Of a stretch of DNA of 64,000 nucleotides, positions 53,017 to 61,684 are shown in pieces. Every line of letters starts with the position of its first letter. Position 1 is the stretch's first letter. Made by a program: the position numbers and the translations under genes. The notes beneath the pieces were generated by a model. It worked only from the letters and a program-made list of their open reading frames with translations. It made no database searches and had not been told where the DNA came from. The stretch comes from Pseudanabaena sp. (lineage in GTDB: Bacteria; Cyanobacteriota; Cyanobacteriia; Pseudanabaenales; Pseudanabaenaceae), in the NCBI GenBank assembly GCA_003249035.1, contig QBMK01000014.1, positions 1-64,000 on the forward strand, read 5' to 3'.

Positions 53017-53080
53017 CTAATATTTTGCCAATAAAAAAATCCTCGACTAGTCGAGGATTTTTTTATTGGCAAAATATTAG
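53017..53080. terminator. 64-bp perfect palindrome between rpsF and hli
   Basis: Two 32-base arms without loop or mismatch: CTAATATTTTGCCAATAAAA... and centre CCTCGACTAGTCGAGG with seven A and seven T on the sides. It serves both convergent genes, rpsF and hli, as a bidirectional terminator. A zero-loop perfect palindrome of this length is unusual. Confidence 0.88.
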
Positions 53081-53084
53081 AAAA

Positions 53085-53237
53085 TTACAGAATGCCCCAG
53101 AAGTGCAATACGCCTTGACCACTAATTAATTCGATCGCAACAGCAGAAACGAATCCGATCATAGCTAAGCGCCCATTCCAGTTTTCAGCACCAGAAGTGA
53201 AACCCCAATTCCAAACATTACGGTTTTCGTCAGACAT
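53085..53237 (-). CDS. hli: High-light-inducible one-helix protein (Hli/Scp)
   Basis: 50-residue thylakoid protein. It keeps the chlorophyll-binding helix motif [13 protein letters not shown] (E and N/R ligand pattern) and [21 protein letters not shown]. Such proteins bind chlorophyll and carotenoid and protect photosystem assembly under high light. ATG at 53237, TAA at 53085, so too short for most ORF cut-offs. Converges on rpsF; the promoter would lie in 53240-53350. Motif is unmistakable. Confidence 0.93.
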   Translation of the reverse strand: MSDENRNVWNWGFTSGAENWNGRLAMIGFVSAVAIELISGQGVLHFWGIL

Positions 53238-53527
53238 AATCGAATTACCTTTACAGTTAATTTATTTATATTTAGTAATGTAACAGATTGGTTTACCATT
53301 CGCAATCTTTCTTCATATTATCCACCTTTAGACAGGCAAGCTTGAAACTCGTAAAGGCAACTAAGTCATAGAATAGATTTCCTACTTCTACTTGGTGGAT
53401 TGGCAAACACTGTATTTATAGCTGCCATCTAACTTAGATGACGAAAGCTATTAGGTGCGATCGCTAACGAATTGGGTAGAATCTCAAAGATATCTCAGCA
53501 ATAATCTACGCAAGGACAAAATTCACT

Positions 53528-55060
53528 ATGCGAAAAATATGGATGCGGCTTCTAGCTGGATGCTTAGCACTATTAGTCAATTTGACAACAACTGGTGCAG
53601 TATGGGCAGCTAGCCCCAAGAAGTCTGGAGAAGCAAAGTTTCAGGGTGTTCCACTTCAGTGCTTCGTGTCATTGGCAGATTCAGGATCATCTCCCGAAGC
53701 CAAGGTTGCAGCCTATACTGAAATTGCAGGCAAATATTTAGAGTTGCAGCGTCCAGAGCAAGCCAAAAAAGTTTTAGAAAAAAGCTTAACTACAGCAAAT
53801 ACAATCACCACGCCATCCCTTCAAGCTTTTGCCCTATTGGATACAGCAGGTCGTCTAACCAAAGCTGAGCAGCCTAAGCTAGCAGTGAGTGCTCTAAATG
53901 ATGCTTTAACGATCGCCAAAACATTACCCGATCCTGTCGATAGAGTTTTTGCCAATATCAAAATTGCACAAGCCTATGGTGAAGCAAGTAAAAAAGAGAA
54001 TGCGCAAAATTTACTAGCTGATGCAACTAAGGCAACACCTGAGATCATTGATTCCTATGTCAGATCGCGGGCTTTTTCGGCGATTGCTAATGTCTATACC
54101 GAAATAGGTGATGATTTTAATTCTGAAGCTTCGATTTCAGCAGCAACAGATTTGTTGCCGATGATCGAAGATCCCAATCTCAAATCTAGAGCTAGGGTTG
54201 AAATTACTGGCAGCTATGCACTAGCAGGAAATCATGCCAAAGCGATCACTTCCTTAAATGCGGTCTTCCAAGAGTTTGACTCCATGCGAGATAATGCGAT
54301 TGCTTCTGCTAAAGAAGCTGCAAAGAATGCCAAAACTGCCAAGAAAACCGCTCCTAAGCTAGCTAATAAAGCTTTAAAAAATGATGCACCCAAAGAAGAA
54401 AAAGCTGCACCAGATCCTAAAGCTGTCGAACAAGCAGCGATCGCTAATGCTGAACTATTGAAAACGAGATCATTATTTTTGGTTGCTAGTCAATATTTAG
54501 TGTCCAAGCAGTATGACAAAGCATTAGAAGTAATTGCCAATCTTGATCCTAAGTCAGTTGAGAAAAGTGTGGGCGTAGCTAATGTGGCGATCGCCTATGC
54601 CAAGGACAAGAAAACCGAGGAAGCGATCAAATTATTTGATCAAAGTGTGCAAGGTTTAAGCAGCGTTGCCCCTTCTATTGATGTATTTACGTTACTAGTA
54701 GAAATTGGTCGTCAATATCAAACAATCGAAGCCCCCGAAACGGCAGCTAAAGCTTGGGATCAAGCCTTAGCGATTGCCCAAAAACTCCCACAACCAGTTG
54801 ATCGCCTTTTTGCTCTCAACATTATCGCCAGTACCTATGGTGAATTTGGATTAACTGAAAAAGTTGAGACAATTTTGCAAGAGAGTATGGCGATCGCCAA
54901 AACTGCCCCCGATCCCAACATTCGCTCCAGAGCTTACTCGGATATCAGCAGTACTTATTGGGCGATCGGTCAACGAGATAAAGCCAAAGAAATCGCTCAA
55001 AGCATCGAAAATATTACTGAAAAAGAACAACTAGAAAAGTTATTTACTTGCGCTAAATAG
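53528..55060 (+). CDS. Secreted tetratricopeptide-like repeat protein
   Basis: 510 residues with a signal peptide (MRKIWMRLLAGCLALL, cleavage after about residue 28, AASP). The mature part is helical repeats of about 35 residues, TPR-like: AKKVLEKSLTTA, ALTIAKTLPDPVDRVFA near 135, ALAIAQKLPQPVDRLFA near 415. N- and C-terminal halves share the pattern (A-AK-LP-PVDR-FA-I-IA--YGE), which suggests an internal duplication. A Lys/Ala-rich, probably disordered linker (about 255-305) lies between. Likely a periplasmic scaffold; partner unknown. Confidence 0.78.
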   Translation: MRKIWMRLLAGCLALLVNLTTTGAVWAASPKKSGEAKFQGVPLQCFVSLADSGSSPEAKVAAYTEIAGKYLELQRPEQAKKVLEKSLTTANTITTPSLQAFALLDTAGRLTKAEQPKLAVSALNDALTIAKTLPDPVDRVFANIKIAQAYGEASKKENAQNLLADATKATPEIIDSYVRSRAFSAIANVYTEIGDDFNSEASISAATDLLPMIEDPNLKSRARVEITGSYALAGNHAKAITSLNAVFQEFDSMRDNAIASAKEAAKNAKTAKKTAPKLANKALKNDAPKEEKAAPDPKAVEQAAIANAELLKTRSLFLVASQYLVSKQYDKALEVIANLDPKSVEKSVGVANVAIAYAKDKKTEEAIKLFDQSVQGLSSVAPSIDVFTLLVEIGRQYQTIEAPETAAKAWDQALAIAQKLPQPVDRLFALNIIASTYGEFGLTEKVETILQESMAIAKTAPDPNIRSRAYSDISSTYWAIGQRDKAKEIAQSIENITEKEQLEKLFTCAK

Positions 55061-55062
55061 CA

Positions 55063-55096
55063 ATAAAAAGGGCGTGCTTTGAACGCCCTTTTTATT
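55063..55096. terminator. Bidirectional terminator
   Basis: Stem AATAAAAAGGGCGT with a seven-base loop, T-runs on both sides, between the convergent repeat-protein gene and DUF177 gene. Confidence 0.82.
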
Positions 55097-55595
55097 CAGG
55101 TAGTTTTAAAGAATTTAAGATTTCCCACCGCTTATCTATGGGAAATTTTGAACCGTCAAGACTATTTGTATCTGTGATTTCAAGAGCAGGCGCGTCAGGT
55201 GCAATCTTCGGATAGGGAATAGCCAAAGTTAATTGTTCATATAGCCATGCAGCGGGGTCAAAATAACCAGTCGGAGAAAGAGACTCAACTAAGTCACCTG
55301 TTTCGATTTCCCGCTCTCTGGGATACTCGCTTTCTGGCAATGGCTCAGTTAACCAAATCATCTCAGAATTGTCGATCACTAACCTATAGTTAAACTGCAC
55401 CAACGTGCGATCGCAAGTTAAAGTCATAATCGTCGAAGCTTTAGAACTAACTTCGAGAAAAGAACCAACATGCCTAACGCTAATTACTCCCTGTATAGGA
55501 GTTAGCGTCTCTAGCCCCTCAATAAATTCTTTGAATTCAAACGTTTCAGTCGCATCTACCGCTCTAGCGATCTGAGGTATATATAACTTTTCCAT
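55092..55595 (-). CDS. DUF177/YceD-family protein
   Basis: 167 residues. The family (YceD in other bacteria) is linked to ribosomal protein L32 and 23S rRNA metabolism; in bacteria with rpmF next to it that context is clear, here it is not. Seen: ELTPIQGVISVRHVGSFLEVS...MTLTCDRTLVQFNYRL near residue 30-75 (in outline) and a C-terminal acidic part. It lies directly after the Jag/KhpB-like gene with an ATGA-type overlap. Confidence 0.8.
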   Translation of the reverse strand: MEKLYIPQIARAVDATETFEFKEFIEGLETLTPIQGVISVRHVGSFLEVSSKASTIMTLTCDRTLVQFNYRLVIDNSEMIWLTEPLPESEYPREREIETGDLVESLSPTGYFDPAAWLYEQLTLAIPYPKIAPDAPALEITDTNSLDGSKFPIDKRWEILNSLKLPE

Positions 55596-56158
55596 CAGCT
55601 CTGCACCAACTTCACAATTAAATGACGATTTGGCTCTCGACCCTGACTATGGGTTTCGATATCCGGAAAATCTTCTAAAAGCTGGTGAATATGTCTGCGA
55701 TCGGCGGACGACAATTGCTTAATGACAAACTCAGTTTGCATCTCGCGAACCTGCTGAACTGCATTGTCTGCCAAAGCCTGTAAGTCAGCTATACGATTTG
55801 AACGATAGCCATTTAATTCGACTGTATAAAAATTACGTTTTTCCGACTCTATTGTGTCTGAAGGTAAATGACGATTCAATAGAATACTGGACAAATATTG
55901 CAACGAATCAATTACTACACCATCTTTACCAATCAATCTGTTAATTTGCTGATCCTCCAAACTATCAGCACTTATCTCTAGCCAATAGTTCTTAGATCCA
56001 GCAGTAACTTGTTCTGGAGACACCTCGGCAAGACGAATATCAACCGAAGTCGCATAACCCATCAAACTTAAAATCTCTTGCAGCCAATTTGCACCTGCTG
56101 AAGTATCTTCCATAAATTCTACTTGCCTGATCAAATTTCTATCAAAATATAACTTCAA
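55595..56158 (-). CDS. khpB: Jag/KhpB-type RNA-binding protein (KH-R3H)
   Basis: 187 residues. A KH-like domain (about 60-110; GKDGVVIDSLQYLSSILL in outline) is followed by an R3H domain near the end (RRHIHQLLEDFPDIETHSQGREPNRHLIV). No N-terminal Jag domain of full size is present, only a short helical lead. KhpB binds RNA with KhpA and influences cell division and the export route; the gene commonly lies beside yidC, as here. The start at 56158 overlaps nothing and a hairpin precedes it. Confidence 0.85.
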   Translation of the reverse strand: MKLYFDRNLIRQVEFMEDTSAGANWLQEILSLMGYATSVDIRLAEVSPEQVTAGSKNYWLEISADSLEDQQINRLIGKDGVVIDSLQYLSSILLNRHLPSDTIESEKRNFYTVELNGYRSNRIADLQALADNAVQQVREMQTEFVIKQLSSADRRHIHQLLEDFPDIETHSQGREPNRHLIVKLVQS

Positions 56159-56161
56159 TAC

Positions 56162-56194
56162 TAAATTGGGTGACGCAAAGCGCCACCCAATTTA
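56162..56194. terminator. Hairpin between yidC and khpB
   Basis: Stem TAAATTGGGTGACGC/GCGCCACCCAATTTA with one mismatch and loop AAA. It lies in the 37-base gap between the two genes, so it may reduce readthrough or stabilise the yidC end. Confidence 0.65.
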
Positions 56195-56195
56195 G

Positions 56196-57497
56196 TTAAG
56201 AGCCTTTCTTCTTTTTCTTATTAGAAGAATTTGGCTCAAATGGTAAAGCAGACTTAGTCGGACTCTTTGTATCTTGTTCTTTATCGTCAACTACAACTTT
56301 AGCTTTGGCATCGACAGTCTTAGTCGTTTCAGGTTTGCTAGAGACGCTGGTTTTAGCATCAGACTTAGAGCTAGCTTTAACTGAAGGCGCAGAATTCGCC
56401 GAAACCGCAACCAACTTTTGCAAGTTTTCTGGAAGTGGTTCTTTAGCAACAATAAAAGCTTGCAAGGTTTGGAAAATATTTGCAATCAACATATAAAGCA
56501 TTACACCCGATGGCAATGGGAAAAACAAAAACATACCAGAGAAAATAATTGGTGTGAGTTTATTCATCGTGTCCTGTTGCGAAGCTTCAGGAGAAGGATT
56601 GCTGGGCTTGGGAGTAGATCCACTGGAAATATTTTGGTTGACATAAAGACTAACGCCAAATCCCAATACCATGACCACGATATCCCAATTAATACTGCCA
56701 TCGGCATTGGTAACCCCAGTTTTACCAAGAGCTTTAATAAATAGGAAGCCTTTATTTGATGCTAATCCTGGTACTGTTGCTTGAACAGTAACATCACCAG
56801 CTTGTTTGGCAATTACAGTTCCATCATCAAGAAGCTCAACTAAATCTTGCCCCTTCGTGATTTTCCATCTAGTCGTCAGCTCTACATCTGGATATTCGGT
56901 AGCTAAAGCGTTGAAATCTTTACCTTGGGAAGTCTGTAAAACAATCTTCGATTGATCCCCGATCGCTAGGTTTGTACCGTTTAAAGCGGTTGCCAGAACT
57001 GGGAAATGAACGCGATCAGCAAAATAAACGTTCTGACTAGGCGAAGTAAAAGGCTGATGTTGAATCTCAGCTTGATTTTCAGGAGTCGCAATCTGAAAGT
57101 TTAGAGAATAGTTGATATCCGCAAAGGGCGATCCCCTAAGGGTCGCAAACAACGCAAACAGAATAGGTAATTGGATTATTGCAGGTAGACATCCCGACAG
57201 AGGATTTCCAAATTCTTTGAAGTTAGCAGAGTTCACCTTGGCTAGCTCTTCTTGCTGCTTAGCAGGATCGCTCTTAAATCGCTCTTGCACTTCTTTGATT
57301 CTTTGTTGCATCACAGGGTTAGCAATTTTCATGCGACGCATACTGCGAAGCTGATTTGCACTAACAGGGAACAACACAAAACGGACAACCAACGTTAATG
57401 CAATAATTGCCAATCCATAGTTCGGCACGATGCCGTAGAAAAAATCTAGGAAAGGCAACATTATGTTGTTGGAAAGAAAACCTACACCGAAATCCAT
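56196..57497 (-). CDS. yidC: Membrane protein insertase YidC/OxaI
   Basis: 433 residues. Inserts membrane proteins alone or with Sec. Hydrophobic core segments: residues about 15-45, a cytoplasmic hairpin (KEVQERFKSDPAKQQEELAK), a second segment with GCLPAIIQLPILFALF near 103, and two near 270 and 320. Between the second and third segments lies an extra-cytoplasmic insert (about 150-260) containing DDGTVIAKQAGDVTVQAT, which resembles a Big2 immunoglobulin-like repeat. The C-terminus is Lys/Ser-rich and probably disordered. In the standard order with rpmH, rnpA and khpB. Confidence 0.95.
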   Translation of the reverse strand: MDFGVGFLSNNIMLPFLDFFYGIVPNYGLAIIALTLVVRFVLFPVSANQLRSMRRMKIANPVMQQRIKEVQERFKSDPAKQQEELAKVNSANFKEFGNPLSGCLPAIIQLPILFALFATLRGSPFADINYSLNFQIATPENQAEIQHQPFTSPSQNVYFADRVHFPVLATALNGTNLAIGDQSKIVLQTSQGKDFNALATEYPDVELTTRWKITKGQDLVELLDDGTVIAKQAGDVTVQATVPGLASNKGFLFIKALGKTGVTNADGSINWDIVVMVLGFGVSLYVNQNISSGSTPKPSNPSPEASQQDTMNKLTPIIFSGMFLFFPLPSGVMLYMLIANIFQTLQAFIVAKEPLPENLQKLVAVSANSAPSVKASSKSDAKTSVSSKPETTKTVDAKAKVVVDDKEQDTKSPTKSALPFEPNSSNKKKKKGS

Positions 57498-57601
57498 TTT
57501 CTACTTTACTGTTGGGTTTGCATCTGAATGATAACGGGTATCAATCATTAAAATTAGGATCGCCAAAAAAACATAAAGTTCTAGGACGATCCATAAATAT
57601 T

Positions 57602-58000
57602 TTAGGCTTTGCTACCGATCGCGCCACTTATGTCTTGCGCTTTGATGCTTAGCTTCGATTCAATGTATTCGTATGTTTCTCGAAATTTAGGCAAGGATTT
57701 TAGTTCAAGGCGAGATCCATCTTTGAGGGTCAGCACCATATCTCCCCAGCTACCAAAACCACGAGGTACCGTGACAATCTTGGCAATTTCAGCATACACA
57801 ATATCAGTACGCGTTTGACCTCTCCAACCACCTGTGACGGTAATGCGCCGGCTGGTGATGCGGTAACGAACCCACAATGCTCTTGAGATCGCGGCAATAC
57901 CAAATGGAATTGTGATCACAAAAACACTCATCAGCAAGCTAATGATTAGATCGCCAATGTGCGGTGCGCCTTCGTAGTAAACTTCCTCATTAACTGCCAT
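57602..58000 (-). CDS. PH-domain (YdbT-like) membrane protein
   Basis: 132 residues. Two hydrophobic segments close together (about 14-42) and then a bacterial PH domain: RYRITSRRITVTGGW near residue 45 and LKDGSRLELKSLPKF near 95. Members are thought to act at membranes, function mostly unknown. It lies between rnpA and yidC and overlaps rnpA by 11 bases, a cyanobacterial arrangement. Cotranscription with rpmH-rnpA is likely. Confidence 0.85.
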   Translation of the reverse strand: MAVNEEVYYEGAPHIGDLIISLLMSVFVITIPFGIAAISRALWVRYRITSRRITVTGGWRGQTRTDIVYAEIAKIVTVPRGFGSWGDMVLTLKDGSRLELKSLPKFRETYEYIESKLSIKAQDISGAIGSKA

Positions 58001-58340
58001 GCAAAACCTTCGCTTTTGCTAATAAATTCTTTAGGTCATCCCAAAGTTCTTGATAACTTGGCTTGCTCTGAACAGTAGTCACTGTTACAACTATTTGCAA
58101 TCCATCTTTTAATTGTGACAGAAGTTGACGAAGAATAGCTCGAAGTTGACGCTTAAATCGATTACGGGTTACCGCCAACTTGCTGACTTTTTTGCTAACA
58201 ACTATGCCTATCTTTGTTAAAGGGTCATTGATATCAAAAAGAATCCGCAAATTCAAATAACTGCCTCTATAGCGATCGCCTTTGGCATATACTTTTGCGA
58301 AATCTTCACGCCGCCGCAGACGGTTTTGATTAGGAAGCAC
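57990..58340 (-). CDS. rnpA: Ribonuclease P protein component
   Basis: 116 residues. Protein subunit that helps the RNA catalyst trim tRNA 5' ends. Start LPNQNRLRRREDFAKVYAKG and the RNR-type motif KLAVTRNRFKRQLRAILRQ (in outline, near residue 52) identify it. It follows rpmH by 76 bases on the minus strand, the classic pairing near the replication origin region in many bacteria; dnaA is not visible here. Confidence 0.95.
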   Translation of the reverse strand: MLPNQNRLRRREDFAKVYAKGDRYRGSYLNLRILFDINDPLTKIGIVVSKKVSKLAVTRNRFKRQLRAILRQLLSQLKDGLQIVVTVTTVQSKPSYQELWDDLKNLLAKAKVLHGS

Positions 58341-58416
58341 TAGAAATTAACAATTGCAAATCGAGTACAAATTATGGTTACGAATTAAATCTAGTAATAG
58401 CTGATCTAGCGATCGC

Positions 58417-58557
58417 TTATACAGTTGTGAGGTTAACCCGACCTCTGCTACGACGCGCTCTGATTACTCGGCGACCTGTAGGAGTTTGCATTCTGGCACG
58501 AAATCCAGAGGTGCGCTTCTTTTTGCGGACACTACCGCGTAGGGTACGTTTTGTCAT
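58417..58557 (-). CDS. rpmH: 50S ribosomal protein L34
   Basis: 46 residues, very basic: [20 protein letters not shown], then [20 protein letters not shown] and LTTV. Length and pattern fit bL34 exactly. It is too short for many ORF finders. First gene of rpmH-rnpA-PH-yidC-khpB-DUF177. Its leader (58558-58780) contains alternative hairpins. Confidence 0.96.
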   Translation of the reverse strand: MTKRTLRGSVRKKKRTSGFRARMQTPTGRRVIRARRSRGRVNLTTV

Positions 58558-58673
58558 AACCGTTACTTACTTATTTAGTTTCTAAGGATGTCATTTTTTC
58601 ACAGGCTTCTAAGTATAACACCTGTGTTTAGCCTATGTATAGTTTTACAAATAAGGCAAGCAATTCTCATTAA

Positions 58674-58768
58674 AAAATTGTTTTTTGAAAGTCAGCCTAA
58701 GGCTGACTTTCAAAAAACAATTTTGGTGCTTCTACAGCCAAAGGCTCTGGAAACACCAAAATTGTTTT
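58674..58768. promoter_or_regulatory. Overlapping, mutually exclusive hairpins between sigA and rpmH
   Basis: Hairpin I (58674-58724): AAAATTGTTTTTTGAAAGTCAGCC with loop TAA. Hairpin II: 58714-58728 pairs with 58754-58768 (AAAACAATTTTGGTG). They share 58714-58724, so only one can form in an RNA. On the minus strand hairpin II is made first. They stand upstream of rpmH, so attenuation is possible; it is inferred. Confidence 0.5.
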
Positions 58769-58775
58769 CATATAT

Positions 58776-58814
58776 AAAAAGAAAAGGGAGCGCCGGGCGC
58801 TCCCTTTTCTTTTT
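58776..58814. terminator. Terminator after sigA
   Basis: Stem AAAAAGAAAAGGGAGCGC with loop CGG; the right arm runs to the sigA stop codon. Strong GC core and T-rich end on the minus strand. Confidence 0.88.
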
Positions 58815-60000
58815 AACGAATGTACTCTTTTAATACACTATTGCGATTGGGATGTCGCAACTTGCGAAGAGCTTTAGCTTCGATTTGGCGGATGCGTTCG
58901 CGGGTGACATTGAAGATTTGACCGATTTCTTCAAGTGTCTTCATGCGCCCATCATCAAGCCCATAGCGCAGACGCAAGACATCACGTTCTCTGGGGCTAA
59001 GAGTTCCCAGAACACTTTCGAGGTCTTCACGCAAGAGGCTTTTAGCAACTTGATCGTCAGGTGTTTCACCTTCGGATTCAATAAAGTCACCGAGGCGAGA
59101 ATCTTCTTCCTTCCCAATGGGAGTCTCCAAGGAGATCGGCAACTGGGCTGATTTGGCAATAAACCGCAGCTTTTCGATTGTCATCTCCATGCGAGTGGCG
59201 ATTTCCTCTTCAGTTGGTTTGCGCCCCATCTCTTGAGAAAGCAACTTAGTTGTTTTCTTAATCCGCGAAATGGTTTCGTAAAGGTGAACTGGTAAGCGAA
59301 TCGTACGAGATTGATCAGCGATCGCACGAGTAATTGCCTGACGAATCCACCATGTCGCATAGGTCGAAAACTTATAACCCTTTTCATGGTCAAATTTCTC
59401 AGCAGCACGGATCAATCCCAGACTGCCCTCTTGGATTAAATCTTGGAAAGACAATCCACGATTCATGTACTTTTTAGCGATCGACACAACTAGTCGCAAA
59501 TTAGACTGCACCATCTTGTCTTTGGCACGGCGGCCAGAGTGGAGGCGCTTGCGAAACTCTCCAAGGGGCATATCCATTTTGACTGCCCAGTCTGCTTCCC
59601 TTACGTCGTCAGGATGGCATTCAACCTCAGTAGCTATTTCTTCGCGCTTTAACTCTAGCTCTAAAAGATCGGCGATTTTTCGAGCTAGCTCAATTTCTTC
59701 GTCAGCTCTTAGTAGGCGGATACGACCGATTTCTTGAAGATAGAGTCGAATCGAGTCTTCAGTAAAATGTTTTTTCTTAGTCTGGCTAGCTCGTTTTTTA
59801 GTCCCCCTTGCCTTGCCAGCTTTGTCAGGGTCATCGTCAGAGTCAGCGTCTTCATCTGAGTCATCAATTGAATCGTCCTTTTCGAGTTCGATATCATCAT
59901 CTAAGTCTTCAAGGTCTTCTTCAATTTCTTCAAGATTTCCGCCAAGTTTGCCAACAGGCAACTTGATTTCAATAGGTAGGTCGATGGCTGTTTTGCTCAT
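58813..60000 (-). CDS. sigA: Primary RNA polymerase sigma factor (group 1 sigma-70)
   Basis: 395 residues. Region 1.1 is replaced by an acidic stretch (about 25-65, many Asp/Glu), as in cyanobacterial SigA; region 2 has [24 protein letters not shown] and [14 protein letters not shown] (region 2.4, -10 binding); region 3 follows; region 4.2 [26 protein letters not shown] binds the -35 element (all in outline). Group 1 rather than group 2 from the length and acidic N-terminus. Single gene with its own terminator. Confidence 0.95.
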   Translation of the reverse strand: MSKTAIDLPIEIKLPVGKLGGNLEEIEEDLEDLDDDIELEKDDSIDDSDEDADSDDDPDKAGKARGTKKRASQTKKKHFTEDSIRLYLQEIGRIRLLRADEEIELARKIADLLELELKREEIATEVECHPDDVREADWAVKMDMPLGEFRKRLHSGRRAKDKMVQSNLRLVVSIAKKYMNRGLSFQDLIQEGSLGLIRAAEKFDHEKGYKFSTYATWWIRQAITRAIADQSRTIRLPVHLYETISRIKKTTKLLSQEMGRKPTEEEIATRMEMTIEKLRFIAKSAQLPISLETPIGKEEDSRLGDFIESEGETPDDQVAKSLLREDLESVLGTLSPRERDVLRLRYGLDDGRMKTLEEIGQIFNVTRERIRQIEAKALRKLRHPNRNSVLKEYIR

Positions 60001-60326
60001 GCCAGATTCCTCAGATCCGTACTGTCTAAAACTTTGTGCTACGGGGAATTACACCTAGACGATTGTAGCTTGCCAAATATAAAAATGGTGGCTTGGGCTA
60101 CTAAGAATCACAAAAAACCTATCTAAGGGTTAATTTACAATTCTTGGATTTAATCAAATTAGTGTAATTCCTACTTATATATTTATAGTCTAATGATGTC
60201 AAACCTAATCATAAAAACTTTTACAACAAAGGAATTTTATTAGCAATTAATGCGATCGCCAAAAAAATCTACATAAAATCGATACGTTTAACAGATACAT
60301 TTATTAAGTATTATTAAATTTTGATT
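60001..60326. other. Divergent promoter region of sigA and the DUF2854 gene
   Basis: 326 bases with no gene. AT-rich; both genes start from it in opposite directions. No box was recognised with confidence. Confidence 0.4.
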
Positions 60327-60902
60327 ATGCTTAAACTTAATAAAATATCTCTAGCTTCAATTGGTTTATATGTTGGTGGAATTCTCTTTGTAGTTGGATT
60401 TTGGGCATACGCTAAAGGCAATTCCACATTAAATCTGGTTGGTTTTTTCTATGGTTTCCCAATTTTGTTAGGAGGATTCGCATTTAAATCTTCCGAAGTT
60501 ACCCCAATACCTGTCATTGTTCCTGAGTCTGAAGCTGTTGTGGCTTTGCGGGACGAACAAGAAACCCCAACACAAAAGCAGTTACGGAAAGATGTAACCC
60601 GCTATCGTTATGGAATTAAGGCGCACTTAGATGAAATTTTAGAAAAATTGGGGATGAGTCCTACAAATGAGGAACGTCCTGTTTTGACAGGTATATATGA
60701 AGAAATTTCTCAATCCGAAGAAACTAAGGGCGCATACAGTTTAGTTTTGCGTTTCCACTCTCCTTTAATGGACTTTGAGACTTGGCAACAAAAGCAAGAC
60801 AAATTAATGCGATTTTTTGGGCCAGGGATTGTGGCTACTGTTGCAGAATTAGCAAATAAGGAAGTTGATTTGAAGTTGATTTCGTTAGTTGGTAATGAGT
60901 AA
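60327..60902 (+). CDS. DUF2854 membrane protein
   Basis: 191 residues from the ATG at 60327 (a TTG two codons upstream is less likely). Two hydrophobic segments near the start (about 8-28 and 34-52), then a soluble domain with RKDVTRYRYGIKAHLDEILEKLG and FETWQQKQDKLMRFFGPG (in outline). The DUF2854 family is shared by cyanobacteria and chloroplasts; its role is not established. Followed by the tsaC-like gene 70 bases on. Confidence 0.83.
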   Translation: MLKLNKISLASIGLYVGGILFVVGFWAYAKGNSTLNLVGFFYGFPILLGGFAFKSSEVTPIPVIVPESEAVVALRDEQETPTQKQLRKDVTRYRYGIKAHLDEILEKLGMSPTNEERPVLTGIYEEISQSEETKGAYSLVLRFHSPLMDFETWQQKQDKLMRFFGPGIVATVAELANKEVDLKLISLVGNE

Positions 60903-60972
60903 TTGTTAATGTTTAATTACTCTTTGCATTTTCTTTGTAACTAATTTTAAAATTTGGAGACAACGGGATTCA

Positions 60973-61551
60973 GTGGCTTTAGTTTCTTTCGCGGCTTTAG
61001 TGGCATCTGCAAGATCGGGGAAATTAGTTAGTTTTCCAACAGATACAGTGCCTGCCTTGGCGGTGCGCCCCGATCGCAGTGCCGATATTTTTACGCTCAA
61101 GCAAAGATCTCTTGATAAGCCGTTAATTTTGATGGCGGCGCGTTGGGAAGAATTTCTCCCATTTTTAGATATAGCTCATCCTGCTTTGGAGATTTGGCAA
61201 CAAACTGCTCAGAAATATTTTGCAGGTGCGGTGACGCTTGTCTTGCCTGCTAGCGATCGCGGCTGTAGCTTAAATAGAGGTTTTCAAACTTTAGGAGTAC
61301 GAATTCCCGACAATAAAACTGCGATCTCAATTTTGCAGCAAACGGGGGGCGTGTTGACCACAAGTGTTAATAAAAGTAATGAGCCACCTTTGCGCAGAAT
61401 GCTTGAAATTGATGAGGCTTTCTCCTCAGTAATGGTTCTGGGTGATGGAATTAGTAATACTGAGCAATTAGGTAGTGGATTACCATCAACTGTAGTGGAG
61501 TGGACTGCGGATGGTTGGATAGTTCGCCGACAAGGGGCAGTTAGCTTTTAA
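60973..61551 (+). CDS. tsaC: YrdC/Sua5-type L-threonylcarbamoyladenylate synthase
   Basis: 192 residues from a GTG with GGAGA about twelve bases upstream. It makes threonylcarbamoyl-AMP from Thr, bicarbonate and ATP for the t6A base in tRNAs. The YrdC fold shows in GKLVSFPTDTVPALAVRPD near residue 17, KQRSLDKPLILM and TTSVNKSNEPP near 128 (in outline). Short TsaC form without the C-terminal Sua5 domain. Confidence 0.88.
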   Translation: MALVSFAALVASARSGKLVSFPTDTVPALAVRPDRSADIFTLKQRSLDKPLILMAARWEEFLPFLDIAHPALEIWQQTAQKYFAGAVTLVLPASDRGCSLNRGFQTLGVRIPDNKTAISILQQTGGVLTTSVNKSNEPPLRRMLEIDEAFSSVMVLGDGISNTEQLGSGLPSTVVEWTADGWIVRRQGAVSF

Positions 61552-61570
61552 TGCGCAAAGCGCTGAAACC

Positions 61571-61627
61571 AAACACAAGATTTTTTAAAATGGCTGCAAA
61601 GCAGCCATTTTAAAAAATCTTGTGTTT
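61571..61627. terminator. 27-bp perfect hairpin after tsaC
   Basis: AAACACAAGATTTTTTAAAA... TGGCTGC with loop AAA; arms pair without mismatch. It lies 19 bases past the stop and is of the TGGC/GCCA type seen in R1-R4 hairpin b. Confidence 0.75.
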
Positions 61628-61649
61628 CTTTTGATTGCAAATTTCTCCT

Positions 61650-61684
61650 AAACAAAAAAGGGCGCAAAGCGCCCTTTTTTGTTT
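61650..61684. terminator. Terminator of the peptidoglycan-binding protein gene
   Basis: Stem AAACAAAAAAGGGCGC with loop AAA; the right arm ends inside the stop codon region of the minus-strand gene. Bidirectional. Confidence 0.87.
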
